Below, piece by piece: positions 48,455 through 62,400 of a stretch of DNA of 64,000 nucleotides. The stretch is from Camarhynchus parvulus. Lineage: Eukaryota > Chordata > Aves > Passeriformes > Thraupidae. The position numbers and the translations under genes are program-made. The notes beneath the pieces are model-generated. The model worked only from the letters and a program-made list of their open reading frames with translations, was not told where the DNA came from and made no database searches. Position 1 is the first letter of the stretch, and each line of letters begins with the position of its first letter. The DNA is taken from positions 73,967,689-74,031,688 of the forward strand of contig NC_044571.1 in NCBI RefSeq assembly GCF_901933205.1, read 5' to 3'.

Positions 48455-48636
48455 GGGAAGGGAAGGGAAGGGAAGGGAAGGGAAGGGAAGGGAAGGGAAG
48501 GGAAGGGAAGGGAAGGGAAGGGAAGGAAGGGAAGGGAAGGGAAGGGAAGGGAAGGGAAGGGAAGGAAGGGAAGGGAAGGGAAGGGAAGGGAAGGGAAGGG
48601 AAGGGAAGGGAAGGGAAGGGAAGGGAAGGGAAGGGA
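48455..48636 (+). repeat. (GGGAA)n pentanucleotide tract
   Basis: About 36 units of GGGAA over roughly 182 bases, interrupted by two GGAA units near 48524 and 48563. The plus strand is all purine, with G3 runs every five bases. Long leucine-proline-phenylalanine-serine or glycine-arginine-glutamate-lysine open frames across it are artefacts. Confidence 0.95.
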
Positions 48637-48639
48637 GAT

Positions 48640-50250
48640 GACACTTAATTTACAACTGCTCAACAACTTAGACTGGTCGTAAAATGCTGTGTCAGCTATA
48701 CAAAACCACAGACTCCTTGTCCCCTGAGATACAGACCAGTTAGTCATTCTTAGACACCCTAAAGAATCTGGGCCTGAAATTCTGATTTGAGAAAGAAAAA
48801 ACTGAAAATGTACTCTCTTTTCATCACAGTTTGCCCATGGAGGAACCAACAGATGCATTTTGGTTAGCAACAGAGTGCAGACAGATCTCTTGGTACTGAG
48901 AGCCATAAGTCAACTAGTTCTGTTCTTGATGCTGCAGTTATTCAATGCATTCTTCAAACTATCAGTTTTCCCAAAACAGATCAAATTACAATCTCTAAAA
49001 TTCAATCCCCAAATAGACTTATTAAAAAAAAACCTATCAACCATCACCACATAGCATTGCTTTCCTTCTTACAAGCAACAATCCTTTTATCAAGAGGAGC
49101 AATAAGGTAAAGTATACCTGGCCTTTCTGCCCATGATGAAATTCTTAGTTAGTTCAGAGCACCCACAGAGTCCTACTGGAGCCATGGGTGATGCTGGGTT
49201 TTGGACTGGTGAGCCTGATTGGGTGAGTTTGGCTCTTCAGGATGCAGAGAGAGCCCCAGGATCAATAGGAAGTCAGGAGTGGGGGGGTGATTGGATGTAC
49301 AGCACAGTCCTGGGATGTTTCTTGCCTCCTGGACCCACTCCAGGCAAACCTGGCCCTGTGCAGTGCCGAAAGGAGCCTGGGTGCAGCCCTATATTTGCAT
49401 GGGTCTGGCATCCACTGTCAGCTGCAGAAGTCAGAGGTCTCCATCCTTGGGTTGAGGCAGGGTTAGTGAAACCTTGCTGAGAGTAATAGGAACAATAAGG
49501 AAAAATCATACATCTAAGAAATTAATACATGGTCTGAAATAGTTTGAATATAATTAAATTGCATTTAGAGTTTTCCCTCACATCAATCAAGTCAGCTATT
49601 AAATATTCTTTATGCAAACCTTCGGAAGATTTGATGCTATAAACCATTATACCCAGATATTATAATTTCCCCCATGGCCAGTATGAACATTGTATTAATC
49701 ATGCAGCACCCACTGCAAGCTATTTCTCCCGTACTGCTTTTGTCCAGTCCCCTAAACTATTACTATCCATCTATTACATGAATATTCTGTAATGGATTGT
49801 AAGAAGTCCTCTGTGCAGCACGCTGACTGAGTGATCAGAAGAATTGGATTTTTTTCCTTCCTTTTCAAAATTTTCATGCATTATCTTCAGTGACTCATAT
49901 GGTTCAGTTTTTTCCAGGTGTGCTTTAGGGAAAAATGAAAATAACCCACCTCTAGCATAGACTCAGCCTCTTAGGAGAAACTGCAAGTTTTTTGTTATTA
50001 CTATAAACAAGATTTTCTGTTTCAGAAGATCCAGTTAGAGCCATTACTGTTCCCTGTATCCTCTGGGCAGGAAGTCTCTTCTCAGGCTATTAATCGCTTG
50101 CTATTTTTTCCTATGGAAAAACAATAAACAATAAACAAAAACCCAAAGGATCCTCACTGGTAATGCTGTTCATATTACAGATTAAATTGCCAGAGGAAAT
50201 ATATAGTTAGGTATATTAAAATTTTTCTGTGAATGTATACATAAACATAC
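48640..50250. other. Gene-free stretch
   Basis: No coding exon or known repeat identified; short overlapping frames only. Confidence 0.5.
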
Positions 50251-50252
50251 AG

Positions 50253-50560
50253 ATTTTCATTCCCGTCAGCGCAGCCGTTTGCAGGTCTGCATTCAACAAA
50301 GAATTTCAATGCCAGCGCTGTGAAAGCGTCGCTCAGCAGCTCTGTTGCTTCTGGGTCTGATGGTAATAGATTGTCTGAGAAATCTGGACACGTTCATTTT
50401 GCCAAGGGATCGTGTGTTGCTGGAGGTAATGCACATCAGATGAGATGTCACACTCTCAGAAGAAGTGCAGAGGCGTTAAGACAAGCCAAATTCTCGGCTG
50501 TTTATATTCTTCTTTACCAATCAGGGTATCAGGATGCAGACTGAATTTATAAATACTGGA
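50253..50560. other. CpG-retaining segment in AT-rich DNA, possible conserved non-coding element
   Basis: About ten CpG dinucleotides occur between 50266 and 50500, in a neighbourhood where CpG is scarce. The segment is not repeat-like and carries an open plus-strand frame of 74 codons that begins at GTG, not ATG. Retention of CpG in a gene-free region is what a functional or unmethylated element would show, but base composition alone is weak evidence. Confidence 0.25.
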
Positions 50561-50569
50561 GTGGGATTT

Positions 50570-52085
50570 GTTGCATGACAGAAGATCTTGGAGAGTGACA
50601 TATAGGTTAGACCTTTTGCCTTATTATGCCTCAAAGAAAAGTGATTATCTGCGTTCACAGTTTAAATTAAATAAATATGTTTGGTTGTGGAGTGATAGAG
50701 AGATTTCAGAAGAAGAATGCTTCAGACAGCACGTGCTGAGGGCTGTCAGGGGGGAAGCAGAGAACAGCAGCCAGCTGTGTTTTGTGCTGCACAGGTTTCT
50801 GAATGCTTCAGAGCAGCCCTGAGAAATTTTGCAAGTTTTAGAAACAACTGTCTCCAATGAACACTAGTTCTTGGCTCCTATTTGAAAGCCAGTTTTGGGT
50901 CACTATTAACTTCCCTGAAGAAGGAATGAGAAGACAAAAAACCTCTCTTGGGGATTAAATGAGAGCCAGAGACATGGCTGTAACTTCCTTGTGGCTGTGG
51001 AGGCACTGATGGAGCAGGGAGGGAGGATTGTGGTGGGGTGTTGTATTGGGTTTAGCTGGGGGCAGCAAGAGTAGCAGCAAGCAGCAAGCAGCAAGAAGAC
51101 AGAGTCTAACAGCATCTCCTTAGCTTTTTGCCTTTCAGTCTTTTTGCCTATCATGGTTTGACTAATCCTTTAAATATATTTTGCGTTCATTTCTCAAATA
51201 ACCAGCAGACATATGGTGCTAATGAGAACTAGAGAGGGTTTGTTTTTTTAATGAGCAACAGCAGCTGGTAAGCAGAACATAAAATTAAAAATGGAGGGAA
51301 AAAATAAGCTCAAGGGGATAGATAAGGTTATTAATCACAGCAGAATTCCTCAGCTCTCTCCTCTGATGAGAAGCATCAGGTGGAGTGGGACACCGGTGAC
51401 CTTGAGACAAGTATGTGACAACCTTTTGCACTAGGTGAAAAATAAGTGACTGTCTGATACATTCAGCTGTGTCACAGCTCTCCATGGCAGCAGAGATGCT
51501 CTGTCCTGTCCCCGTGCAGGCAGCCTGGCCGGTGGCAGCCCCTCCAGCTGCCCCAGACTGTCACAGCGTGGTCCTTCATTCAGGAGGGAAGCCTGAGACA
51601 CCTTGTGGGTGCCATCTGCAGAGGGACAGGTGAGCACAGACCAGCAGTGACACATCTGAAAAGGAAATAACTGGAATGTGGAAAAAATTGCTCCAGTACA
51701 TCCAGGGGTAAATTTGCCATTTCTGAGTGGTGCTGCATTGCTGGGGGATTTGTGGCAGATGTTCACAGCTTTCTTTAAATGAAACCCACTTCATTTTCTG
51801 CTATTTAAACATGTCATCCTAAGCAATACAGAACAGTAAGGGACTTTCCCAGGATGCATCTCTGTCTGACTGAGAGGCTCAAAGTAACACAAAGAGCCCT
51901 CCTGCCCAGCAGCCCAAGGTTTCCGCTGCCCCACACGGCTGTTTTTTAAAATCAAGCCTATTTCATTTAATGATTGGAGGCAGACAGAGCCCAGCTCACA
52001 GCTTCAGTGCTAACTTACATTCACTGGGACGCATACATTTTTAATACTGCTGAATCAATCTGCCCTTTCCACTCAAAAGAACTTC
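50570..52085. other. Gene-free stretch
   Basis: No coding exon, RNA gene or clearly recognised mobile element. It includes a short AGCAAGC iteration near 51068-51096. Confidence 0.5.
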
Positions 52086-52092
52086 TCTGGAT

Positions 52093-52157
52093 TGTCTTGA
52101 AGCCTGTTCCTGCCAGAAGCCTGCTCCTGTCTTGAAGCCTGTTCCTGCCAGAAGCCT
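52093..52157 (+). repeat. 35-bp tandem duplication
   Basis: The unit starting 'tgtcttgaagcctgttcctg' is present at 52093 and again at 52128, almost identical over about 30 bases before the second copy diverges. It is a local tandem duplication of about 1.9 units. Confidence 0.8.
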
Positions 52158-52164
52158 CCTGCTC

Positions 52165-55100
52165 ACATGGTACTGCTGGCCCGCTGTCAGGTGTCTCCTA
52201 CCCCATGCCAGACAACACCTGAGTCACAGGCAGTATCCATCCTGTGATGCAGGGAGCCCCAGGCTCTCAGGGGCCCTGAGCACCTCCAGCTGCACTGGTT
52301 CCATGGCTGAGGTTGTCCCTGTCCATCAGACCCTGTGCCTTTTCCAGAGAAACATGTGTTTTTCATAGGTATGTCTGACTTTTAAAGTCAAGTTGTCCTC
52401 TGCTCTTTGCACGTGCCTGGCCATGAAAGATAGAAGTGATCTGGTCTAGTTCTAGGTGTCTGTATGAGAGCCAGTCTGTTCCTGCAATCCAAGGACAGAG
52501 GAAGAAAGTGGGATTTGTCCTTCCAAATACAGACACAGCATTTTGGACAGGTTAGTAGCTTCAGAGACCTTTCCCTACTGTGGCCATGTCAAGGACAAAG
52601 GACACTCCTATCCCTCCCTATGCTTACTTGAGTACACTTTGATCCCAGTAACTTTGGGGCAGAAACACAATTGTGGTCCCAAATCCTTGCTCCTCTCAGC
52701 AGGCTAAGAACATTTATGGACACCAGTGTTGCTTTCAGTGTTGGTCCTTTTGGTGCTGACAGTGGTGGGAGGGGAGGACAGGCATGGCCCTCTAGCTAAC
52801 CTTTATTTGAAAGGATCCAGTTTGTATCCCCTGAGACACACTTTGTGGTGTGCAGAAAAAGTGTGTGGCTGGCTGCAGTGTGCATTCTTGATCTTATCTG
52901 CAGCACTGGTGGGGATGTACCTTAAGAGCATTTGACAGATTGCAGTATGAACATTACCCATTGCTGGCTTCTGTGACATTATTGATCTTATAATTATTAT
53001 GCTGAGGGATGATGATGATTTACATAAAACAAAAGCAGCCTATTTTCTGAAAAGAATCTTTGGTAAATTATTCATCCCTCAAATTTTGCCCAGAACATGC
53101 CCCTAATTTCCAGAGTCAAATGCATGCTGCAGTAAAGGGACCACTCTGAGCAGGAGTCTGTGCCATGCCTTTTCCTCCTTGAGCAGTGCAGTCACCTTTT
53201 ACTCCTCTATGGTGTACTAAAGGTTGCTTTTTCTTATAATTGAGCTGAATGTAAGGTAGAAGTAAGGTACAGCCACTGTAACAAAGGATTATGACTTCTT
53301 CACAAGGTGAAATCATAAGAATCTGGCTATATGGGAGGAAGTTCTTGTTTGAACATGTAATTTGAACAAGTAGCAAAGAGAATCCTCACAGATGAATGAC
53401 ACTAAGTGGTTTCTTCTTTTTAATGAATATAAAAATATCTATCTAGATCAGTTGGGTGAGTAATGGAAGCACTCAAACCCTTTAGGGACATTTTTGCTCT
53501 CTTGCAGGCTTGGATTCTTTTTGCACCTAGAATGAGAAGAATTGAAAAGGTAACAGTGGGAGATGATTGCTGCTGCTAGCAGCAGTGAAGAATGAGTGCA
53601 GATGTATTAGGTTTTACCCCCTACATGATAACAACTTTTCTAGGAACGAAGAGATTTTTAGTGCCATGGGATTTGGTGGAAAAGATGGGTGTGAAACTTC
53701 AGGGACATAGCTGAACATGCTGGGTTCAGAGACAGGGGAAATCATTCCAAATCCATTTTCTTCTTATATCAACCTGTAAAGCCTTTGGTGGACATAAGCA
53801 TCAGGCATGCTGTGGCAGCCCAGCTCTGTGCCTAGAAAATGCTCTCCTGCTGCATGCTCAGTGCCAGCAATCTCTTCAGGAAAAGACTCCACGTGGCTCA
53901 CTCTCACCAGGACCGACAAGTGCTATTTGAGCTGTTTGTGCTGTGAGATTCCCACAAGCCCATTGTGGGGGATGCACATTTTCAAAATCTGGCTGAGGCA
54001 GCTCTCTCTTGTTCACTCCCCTATGGTAATCATAGTGCTATTTTCTGCTGCACACTGTGCTGAGAGGGAAGGGTCCCGTGGTGTGCCTGAATGCTGCACA
54101 GTGTAAAGCAACACTGTGCTCCCTCCTGCCTCTCCCAGACCCCCCTCAATCTCTCAGAAGGGAGAAAAGGCTCACGTCAGAGGGATGTTTATGCTGATGT
54201 TATTCAAATGAGCGATGAACAAATAAAATGGTATTTAGGCACTGCCTTTGCTTCTCAATACATTTCTTCAGGCAAAATAACCCGCAGTGGTACTTAAACC
54301 TCCTTGGGGGTCTGTAGCTCTTGACAATGTTTTCTTTCCTGCCTGCCACGGTTTGAGGGGAAAAAAATTTTCTTTATTGTACTAGCACAGCCCACAAACT
54401 TGCTGAGGTACAGATGTGAAACTCTTGTCTTAGAAAGAGCAAGGAGGAAAAAGAAATCTGAAAATAGGGAAAGTGTCAAGGGAGACATTCGTAATTATAC
54501 AAAGTTCTTCTTTCTGATTTAAATATTTCTGTAACTTATTGCAAAATTCAATGTTTGTAAGTAAGAATAAAAACTCTTTGTATGGAACAGTTACTGGATA
54601 ACATGTTTGTGCAGAATAGAAATATTTCAGGGTGAAAAAATCAATACTCAGAGGGGACTGAATGGCTCAAACTATGGGCAAGTGTATGGAGGCTGCTATG
54701 AAGAATTTAGCACTTAGAAATTCACCCTGGTCAGTAGAAATGGAAACTAATTTCCAGCTAGCATCCTTTCTGAGGCCATTTATTAGAACCTGTCAAGTTG
54801 ATATGACCTCTCTTTCCAATCTCAAGAGGGCAAATACTTCTATTTCTTATTTACAGGGTGTTTATCACCTGGGCAAAAAGCAGTCTTAGCCATTAGACTG
54901 GAAAAAAAAAAAAAAAGCCTAGCCACAGAAATAGGTCAGTTCCTGCAAGGCAGGGCAATAGCATTTTGTAGGAGATTTGCACAGCCATGGATCACACATT
55001 GGAGAACAGCTTTTACTGTAGTCAAACTTCCATGAGCTTATGCAAGTACGTGGCTTGACTTTGTGAGAGAAACAAATCAGTAAATGAGGTGTCACAAAGC

Positions 55101-55825
55101 ACAGTCAGGAGAGAGGTTGCTTATTTTGAAGCAACTTGGGTATGAGGGATGCAGTAAAGGCATCGAGCCTCACCACCTGAGCCAAGGACAGAGCACTCAT
55201 CAAGGGCAGGTGACCAACTTGATTGTTTACAGGATAGAAAGGCAGAAGAATAATACTGGCAAATGACATTTTGAGGAAATGAAATTATTCTGGGAGAGCT
55301 TTGCTTTCACTGATTAAGAACTGAAGGGCTGCTGAGCATGGACTTACCTCAGTCATGCTAATTTTTCCAGCATACTTGGTTGAACTCTCCAAAGAAAAAC
55401 GTCACTACTAAAATCCAGAATAAATTAAATGACAACTGTAATCTATCAGCCATAATAATTTCAGCACACGTTGGAACTAGGAAATTTTATCTAACTGTAT
55501 CTGGGAACTATCTGAGTTGGTGAGGAGGTCTGTCTTTGCAGGTGGAGAAAAGCTCCTTTCTATCCTGCTGCAGCATGGTTAATATACCCCAAATTACATC
55601 TCCTTCTCAGAAGATCAGTTAGAAAGTGTTGGCTGGGAGCAAGTCTATAGACCTGCATGTCAGCTGTGCTCTTACCCCTGCAAGTCAGGGGTGGCAGAGC
55701 AGGCAGAATCACAGCTGTGACTCATCTGGTGACATTCTGGAAGAAAGCCTGTTGTGAGAGGGCTTGGCGGCTGTCAGCCCTGTGAAATGCAGGACCATTG
55801 GGAGCAGGAAGTGTGAAACATCCCT
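52165..55825. other. Gene-free stretch
   Basis: No recognisable gene or mobile element. A run of fifteen A at about 54902-54916 has no identifiable retroposed body upstream of it. Confidence 0.5.
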
Positions 55826-55833
55826 CTTTGAGT

Positions 55834-56462
55834 TCACAGAATCACAGAACATGCTGAGCTGGACAGGACCCATCAATATCCCCTGAGTCCAACTTCTGGC
55901 TCTGCACAGGAGCACCCATCTCACACCATGTGCCTGAGAGCATTGTCCAAATGTTCCTTGAACTCTGTCAGGCTGGTGCTGTGACCACTTCCCTGGGGAG
56001 CCTGTTCCAATGCTCATCCTCTTTCTGGGTGGAGAACCTTTTTCTGATGTCTAATCTACACCTTCCCTGACACAGTCTGAGGCCATTCCCTCGGGTCTGT
56101 CACTGGTCATGAGAGTGAAGAGATCAGTGCCTGCTCCTCCTCTTCCCCCATGAGGAAGCTGCAGACTGCAATGGGGTCTCTCCTCAGTCTCCTCTTCTCC
56201 AAGCTGAACAGAAAAAGTGACCTCAGCAGCTCCTCATAAGGCTTCCTCTCAACGCCCTTCACTCTCATCATTGCCCTCCTTTGGACCCTCTCCCATAGTT
56301 TAATGTCTTTTTTATGTTGTGGCACCCAGAACTGCCCCCAGCACTGGAGGTGAGGCTGCCCCAGTGCAGAGCAGAGCAGGACAATCCCCCCCCTTGCCCA
56401 GCTGGCCATGCTGTGCCTGATGCCCCCAGGACAGGGTTGGCTCTCCTGGCTGCCCAGTTCCA
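55834..56462 (-). mobile_element. CR1 LINE, about 630 bp, antisense
   Basis: On the plus strand the block opens with 'cacagaatcacagaac', the reverse complement of the CR1 terminal repeat, and continues through the known 3' region. On the minus strand it encodes the end of CR1 ORF2 (WERVQRRAMMRVKG, then EELLRSLFLFSLEKRRLRRD), interrupted downstream by stops. It is the longest and one of the better preserved CR1 copies in the window; similarity ends near 56462. Confidence 0.92.
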
Positions 56463-56469
56463 GTGAGAA

Positions 56470-59400
56470 AATGTCCATGCCAGCTATGGCTGCACTCACA
56501 GGCCGTGTGTGAGGTCAGTGGCATGTCCCATCTTGATGTCAGTGACCACGTTTTCAGTTGTTGTGAGGCACATGTAATGCAGAGCACAGAAATCTGTGAG
56601 ACTGTCCAAGACTTCACTAGAATGGCTCCCTTCTCCTATGGGACTCAAGCTGGTAGATTCAGATCCAGCAAGAGATTTCTACATGTCACATCACTTGGTT
56701 TCACTCCAAATTGATGGGTATAAACATATCAAACTCTCTTTGCATGCCCCACCTGGGAGAATACCATAACCTGAAAGTTCAAGGATCTACAAAGATTTAG
56801 ACATAGTGGTTGCTATTCCTCTTTTCCCACTGAGAAGGTGCATTTGATTCCATAGTGCTCTCATTGCCTTGAGCCTGCCCCAGATGAGACTGTGGGCAGC
56901 CTGTACTGTACCTGCTACTTGAGCCTTATCATAAGTTGTTCTCATTTACCTGATGACCTACTCCCAGCTGTTTTTACCTGCAACGTGTGAGAAGTGGCCC
57001 ATACTCCTTCCCTGCCTAAATGAAGCCCTGAGTGTGTGCTGAAGGGCAGGGGGCCATGCTCCCCTAGAGACTCCCAGCTGGGTGACAGCTTCCCATCCTC
57101 CCTCTGTGTTCCTCATAGAAGGTGACACTGCAGCCACCACAGCACAGCCTGCACAGGATGAAGCTCATATCAGCTTGCTGTGCTAGTTTCTTTCCTGAGC
57201 AAGGAGGAAGAAATACCTTCCTTTCTTTGCAAACTGACTATATGTGCTGTAGATTATTTCCATCATACTCTTTGTCTGTATTACCTGCATTAATCCAGTA
57301 CAGCGTGGGATGAAAATGTGCCCCTGAGACTAAGCATGCACATAACTTTGACTACCAGCTGCCAACATGGATGCAAAGTCGTCTCTTCAAACTACTCATA
57401 AAACCCTGTGGATAGTGACAGTAAGTAGCTCTCTTTTATGCAATGCAGGCATTACATTTTTTTTAGTGTGTTGACACATCATTATATTTCTCAACAAGGC
57501 AAATTAGAGCAATGATATGAAGTTTAGTCTTGAGAGCCTTGAGGATTTTTTATGGTTCTGGGAGCCTGCATTAAGACAGACTGTAGAATGGGGTGTAAAT
57601 ATTATAATGATGAGTTATTTCTTCCTGCTTGCTAAGAAGCAGCAGAACCACTGTAGAAGTCAGCATGTCCCATATGGATTACTTCTATTATATTTTAACA
57701 ACTGCTGCATGTACTAATTGCTTTTAGTTCATGGGGACCAAAGATAATGTTATGAATACTCAAAGGAGAACTTATATTGTGCATGACAGCCATGGCTAAG
57801 CATCTCCTTTCTCTTGCTCTTGCTGTGAAGACACCCAGGTGGGATCTTCCTTTTCTCTTTCTTTTTTTCTGTCACCAGTTTTGATGTCACTGTGAGGATG
57901 TGCAATAGTTTTGAAACACTTGTTCCAGGGTCTAGCTGCATGACAACTTGTCCCAGAGGTGTCTACAAGGATGGATTGTCCACGTCCTTCTGATTAGGGG
58001 CAGGTGGGGTGTGTGCTGCTAGAGTCACTGTGATACAACCTTGGGCCTGCACAGCCCTTTCTTCTCCTCAACCCCAAGAGCTGTGGGCATCACTCTGTCT
58101 GTGACAGCACAGCTTTATGAAGAAAGAGGACTGGGACTGGGGAGGAGTGCAGCCACCATGCCACGTTACCTGTTTTGGGCACCACTTCTCCCTGCTAGCA
58201 CCTGCTGTCAGCCCATCTACTCTGACTAGCCAACAGGTATCCAGGCAGACTTAATGTGCCACTCCCCACAGAAAGGACATTTCCACATGAAAGCTGACTG
58301 AGAAAATGTAGAAATTAATATTCCACAGGACCCCTCATTCCCTGTGTAGAAACCTGGTTTTCCTTTTCTTGTTTCAAAGAGGTGTAATTAAACACAAAAA
58401 TAAACAGGGCTGGAGCTCCTGAAATGTCCTGCAAATTCACTGTGTCATGGACATTTGTAGTTTAACTTGTACACTGCTGGGTGCTGGCATTTGCTTGGGC
58501 TGCACCCCACCTCCTTGTCAGGGACAGGGGTGGGAGAGCACAACTGCATCCTGATTTTCCTACGGAGAAGGCCTGACCACAGCAGCAGGGCACAGTGCTG
58601 TGTGCTCTTAGATCAGGAGAAAACTGGAGAAAATCTCCTTACAACATATATGCTTAGCAGGAGTTGCTGTTCAGTAGGTGCTATTGATATATCATCCAAC
58701 CTCCTGCAAACCACAGGACTCATCATTCTGCTTTGCACCCATCCAGGCTTCATGTGACACTACAAAGGGGGAGAGAACATACCATTTTCCATGGTCATGT
58801 GTTCTGTTGGTTAACCATCTTTGTTCTCATAATTGCATGCCTTATTTCTAATTTAAATACATCTGACTTCAGTTTCTAGCTGCTGCAACTAATTTTTTTC
58901 TCTGCAAGATGAAGAAGGAATGTGGTACTCAACATCTCTGCAGTCAGGTCACCCTCCAGCCTCCTTTTGGTAAAGCAATCACAATGAGTGCTTTAGCCTT
59001 ATGAGGTATTTTCCATAGTCCTCAAATAATTTTAATTTAATATTTTAAAAAAATCTCCATTTTTTGGTCAGATCCTTGAGTTGAGAAAATTATTCCAGTA
59101 ACAATTTCTGTAAACAGGAATGATCTGAGCTGCCAGCCACTGCCTGCTTCTTTCAGCTGCTCCTGCCATCCTCAGTGAGACCTCACAGCTCTCAAGCTTG
59201 TCCATTTTGACCTCTTGTCCCTGGTGTTTCAAAACATTTCTTGCTCTAGATACAGAGCTTGATGTTTGACTCTTCCCAACACTTCATTTCGAGTTTCAGT
59301 GGCTGTAGTTAAAGGTAAAGCCAGATCAACCTCTGAAGAATCAGACCTTGAAATTTGGATTTCTCTCTGTACTCTACTTTCATTAGTGAGCTACAAAGGC

Positions 59401-62400
59401 TCCTCGTTGTTCATTTGCTTCCTGATTCCTCAAATGTACCCTCACAACTGGAAGGTCAGAACCATCAAGAGGAGTGAGAAATTATTTTGTGGGATTTTCC
59501 TATCCTAGGGGTTTTGGCATTCCCTTGACAGGAGGACGATCAATCCCAATTCATCCAGTTTGAGAAGGACTGAGATTTGTGTCTCCCGCTCCCTGGGTGA
59601 TTGCTCTGATCATCAGCCTTTTCCACCACCTTCAGCATAAAAACAAGAAAATGAGGCAGTGTTGTGTACCCAGCAGAAAGGCAACAACTTGGGAGCAGAA
59701 GTGTGTTTCAGAAGATGCATCTCAGGCTCCCTTAGAATTGCAGAAAGGCAATAAACTTACATTTTTTCCAGACCTGACCTTAACATCTGAACCTCAGGAG
59801 GCTAGTCCAGGTTTGAAATCCTTAGCTGGGTGGCCAGAGGTGCTATTTAAGCCCTTTTGTACAGTTGGAATCAAGATCCCATATTTATCACACTCCAAAA
59901 GAGTGTGGTACTGAAGGACCTGAGCTGTGCACACAGTGAGTGCCAATTATGCTTTCTTAAAGAACAATTTCTTTTTAAATGGAGAACATTTCATCCACAA
60001 TATTAAATTAAATTCCCCCAAATAGTAAGCATTTTCTTACTTAATACAACTGTTAGTGATAATAAAACCCTAATTAATGGTAAATATAATTGCAAACCTA
60101 ACACAAAATTCTTCTCTTGTGGGCATCAGCATCACTCTGAGGAGAAGGTAGTTCAATGCTGTAAATGTACAAAATTTTGGCCATAGTTATTGGATCTTGG
60201 ATTTGAAATGTCTTCTTTGATCTTTTTGTTGGGAAACAGGCAACTGCTCCAATAGGGAAAATGGAAGGACACATGACTGAATAAATAATAGCCAATAGCA
60301 CACAGAATTTAAGCATTCATGCATTAAAGTATAATACGTGCACACTGGCATGTCTCATAAACACATTCTATCCATTTGGATAGAAGGCTAAGTCAGCTCA
60401 CAGCAAATCCTGAAAGATGAACCATTTGTGTTGTGTGCCTTTTGCTTACAATAGCTTTGTTTTGTAATTTGATTGTGTAATGTAACAGAGCCCTGAAGTT
60501 TCGGACGGGTATTTAATGAAAAAAGGAAACATAATGCAAACTCGATTCCTAGATTACAGGATGTAAATACATCAGGTATAAGCTGTGGGTGCAAACTTTT
60601 TGAATTAAGAGAAGTTCAATAGGAAGGGCTTTCCTTTGGGCGATGGGCAACTTTTGATTGCCTTCCCCTTATAGATCTATGATGATTTTTTTTAAAATCT
60701 AGGCAGTTAATATCAAGACAAAACCACAAAACACTGATTCTCTGTCTCTCTTTTAGAAGCATTTTCTAGTGTTGTACACATTTCTGACTCAGCCAAGGTC
60801 TTCTCAATGAAAAGCTTAAATGAATCTGCATTGAATTAATCAGTTCAAAGCAGCTTGCAGTGTTTATCTATAACTGTGAATGGGCACTGGTGCTGGTTAC
60901 CAAACCTGGGTGAAAACGTGTCTCTTGTAAATGGGATTGCTTACAAGGATTTGACTGACTTGAAGTAAAATCTATTTAGTTTCTGCAAGTTTTGTGCTGT
61001 TTTCCTCTTTGGAAGGGGAAGTTTAGGTATTCTTGAGCATTGCCTTTACTTTCCAAGCAGTACAACTGGACATTTAATGATCTGCAGACTATGATGCATG
61101 AGAAGAAAACAGTCACTGACACAGAACATTTATAAGAATGCTTCAAATAGAAAATCATAACAGAAAATTCCATGTTTTACTTCGCATCTTGTAATTCTGG
61201 AATATCCATCTCACCATGGTCTGTCTGGCTCTTCACTCCTGATAATTTCCTCAGTGCACCCAGAGGCAGAACTAAATAAAAGTCAAAATAATTCCAAGTA
61301 AAGACATATTTGCCTTCAGCATTGCTTTTTTCCTCTCCAAAATGAAAGCATTTAGTTAAAAATTCTCATTGAAAGACAAAGACAAAACTTCTGTTATCAC
61401 CTGTTATCCAGAAGAGAAATTCTTCAGCTCCTTCTAAGAGTCAGAAGAGTATATAAAGGCTATTGAACACATATTGCTATTTCTGTCAAGTCAGTGGGAC
61501 CAGAAGGACCTTTGATCTGGCCTAGAGTGGAAGTTCTTGTATTTTTATTTAATCTAAAGTTGCATTGAACAGATCAATAATTGTGGGTGGTTTTATTGTA
61601 TTTTTGCAGACAAAGAAATGTTGGTCCCAGCTGTTAGGTCTTTAAAATCTTCCATGAAATATAATAAATTGCTGTAGCATGCTTTAAAAGAACATATGTG
61701 TATGTCCTTTGCACATTTTATGAAAGTAAGAAAATCTGTTCTTGAAGAATATTTGCTTGTTTTGTTGCATAAGTCATTATTTACTCTTCTCCTTCCCCTT
61801 GTGTCATGCAGAGCATGTTTGGCTTCACAGGACCTACATGGTCCATCACACAGTCCAAAAATCCATTGGCACACATCACAAATGATCAGCTGGCTAAAAG
61901 TGACTCAGAAGAAATAGATTCTATGGTTTGGTTTACAAACCTTCTAAGGCCCAGATTCTTTAGGAACATTTAATTTTTGGTGATGAAAAGCCATTTTTCC
62001 TGGGGTAACCTTCCTCAGCATTTGGGTTGCAGCAGACTGTATCCATATTCCCTTAGTATTTCCTCATTTGAATGGATTGTGGTTTCTTTGCTCCTTTTGG
62101 CTTCCTGCCCAGAACAGGGTCTTTGACTGTGTCCTTCTCATGAGAGGAAGGTTTGCAGCCCAGCAGCCCCAGACCACCTGCACTGAAGCTGTATCCAGAT
62201 TGCCAAATGTTTAAATACCTTTTTTTTCCAATAAATTCTATCACAAGCAGATGGAATTTACAGTTTAGTCTCCAGGATCAGATGCATAAGAGCAAACTGT
62301 GCCCAAGCTTTGTAGACTCTTTCAAAAAACTGGTCTTGCTTTTAACTCAGAGTTGTACAGACTGTGGCTCAACTATAGAATGTGTGTACACAATTCAATG

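Noticed and set aside
48325..48906. 193-codon minus-strand frame and plus-strand frames across the GGGAA tract
   Set aside because: The long open length comes from a stop-free pentanucleotide repeat, not from coding constraint.
51030..51060. 'tgtattgggtttagctggg' resembling the start of an avian ERV LTR
   Set aside because: Only about 20 bases match memory, with no AATAAA-bearing downstream LTR body, so it is not supportable.
56107..56617. 130- and 101-codon minus-strand frames
   Set aside because: They lie within, or extend just beyond, the antisense CR1 copy and include its ORF2 remnant.
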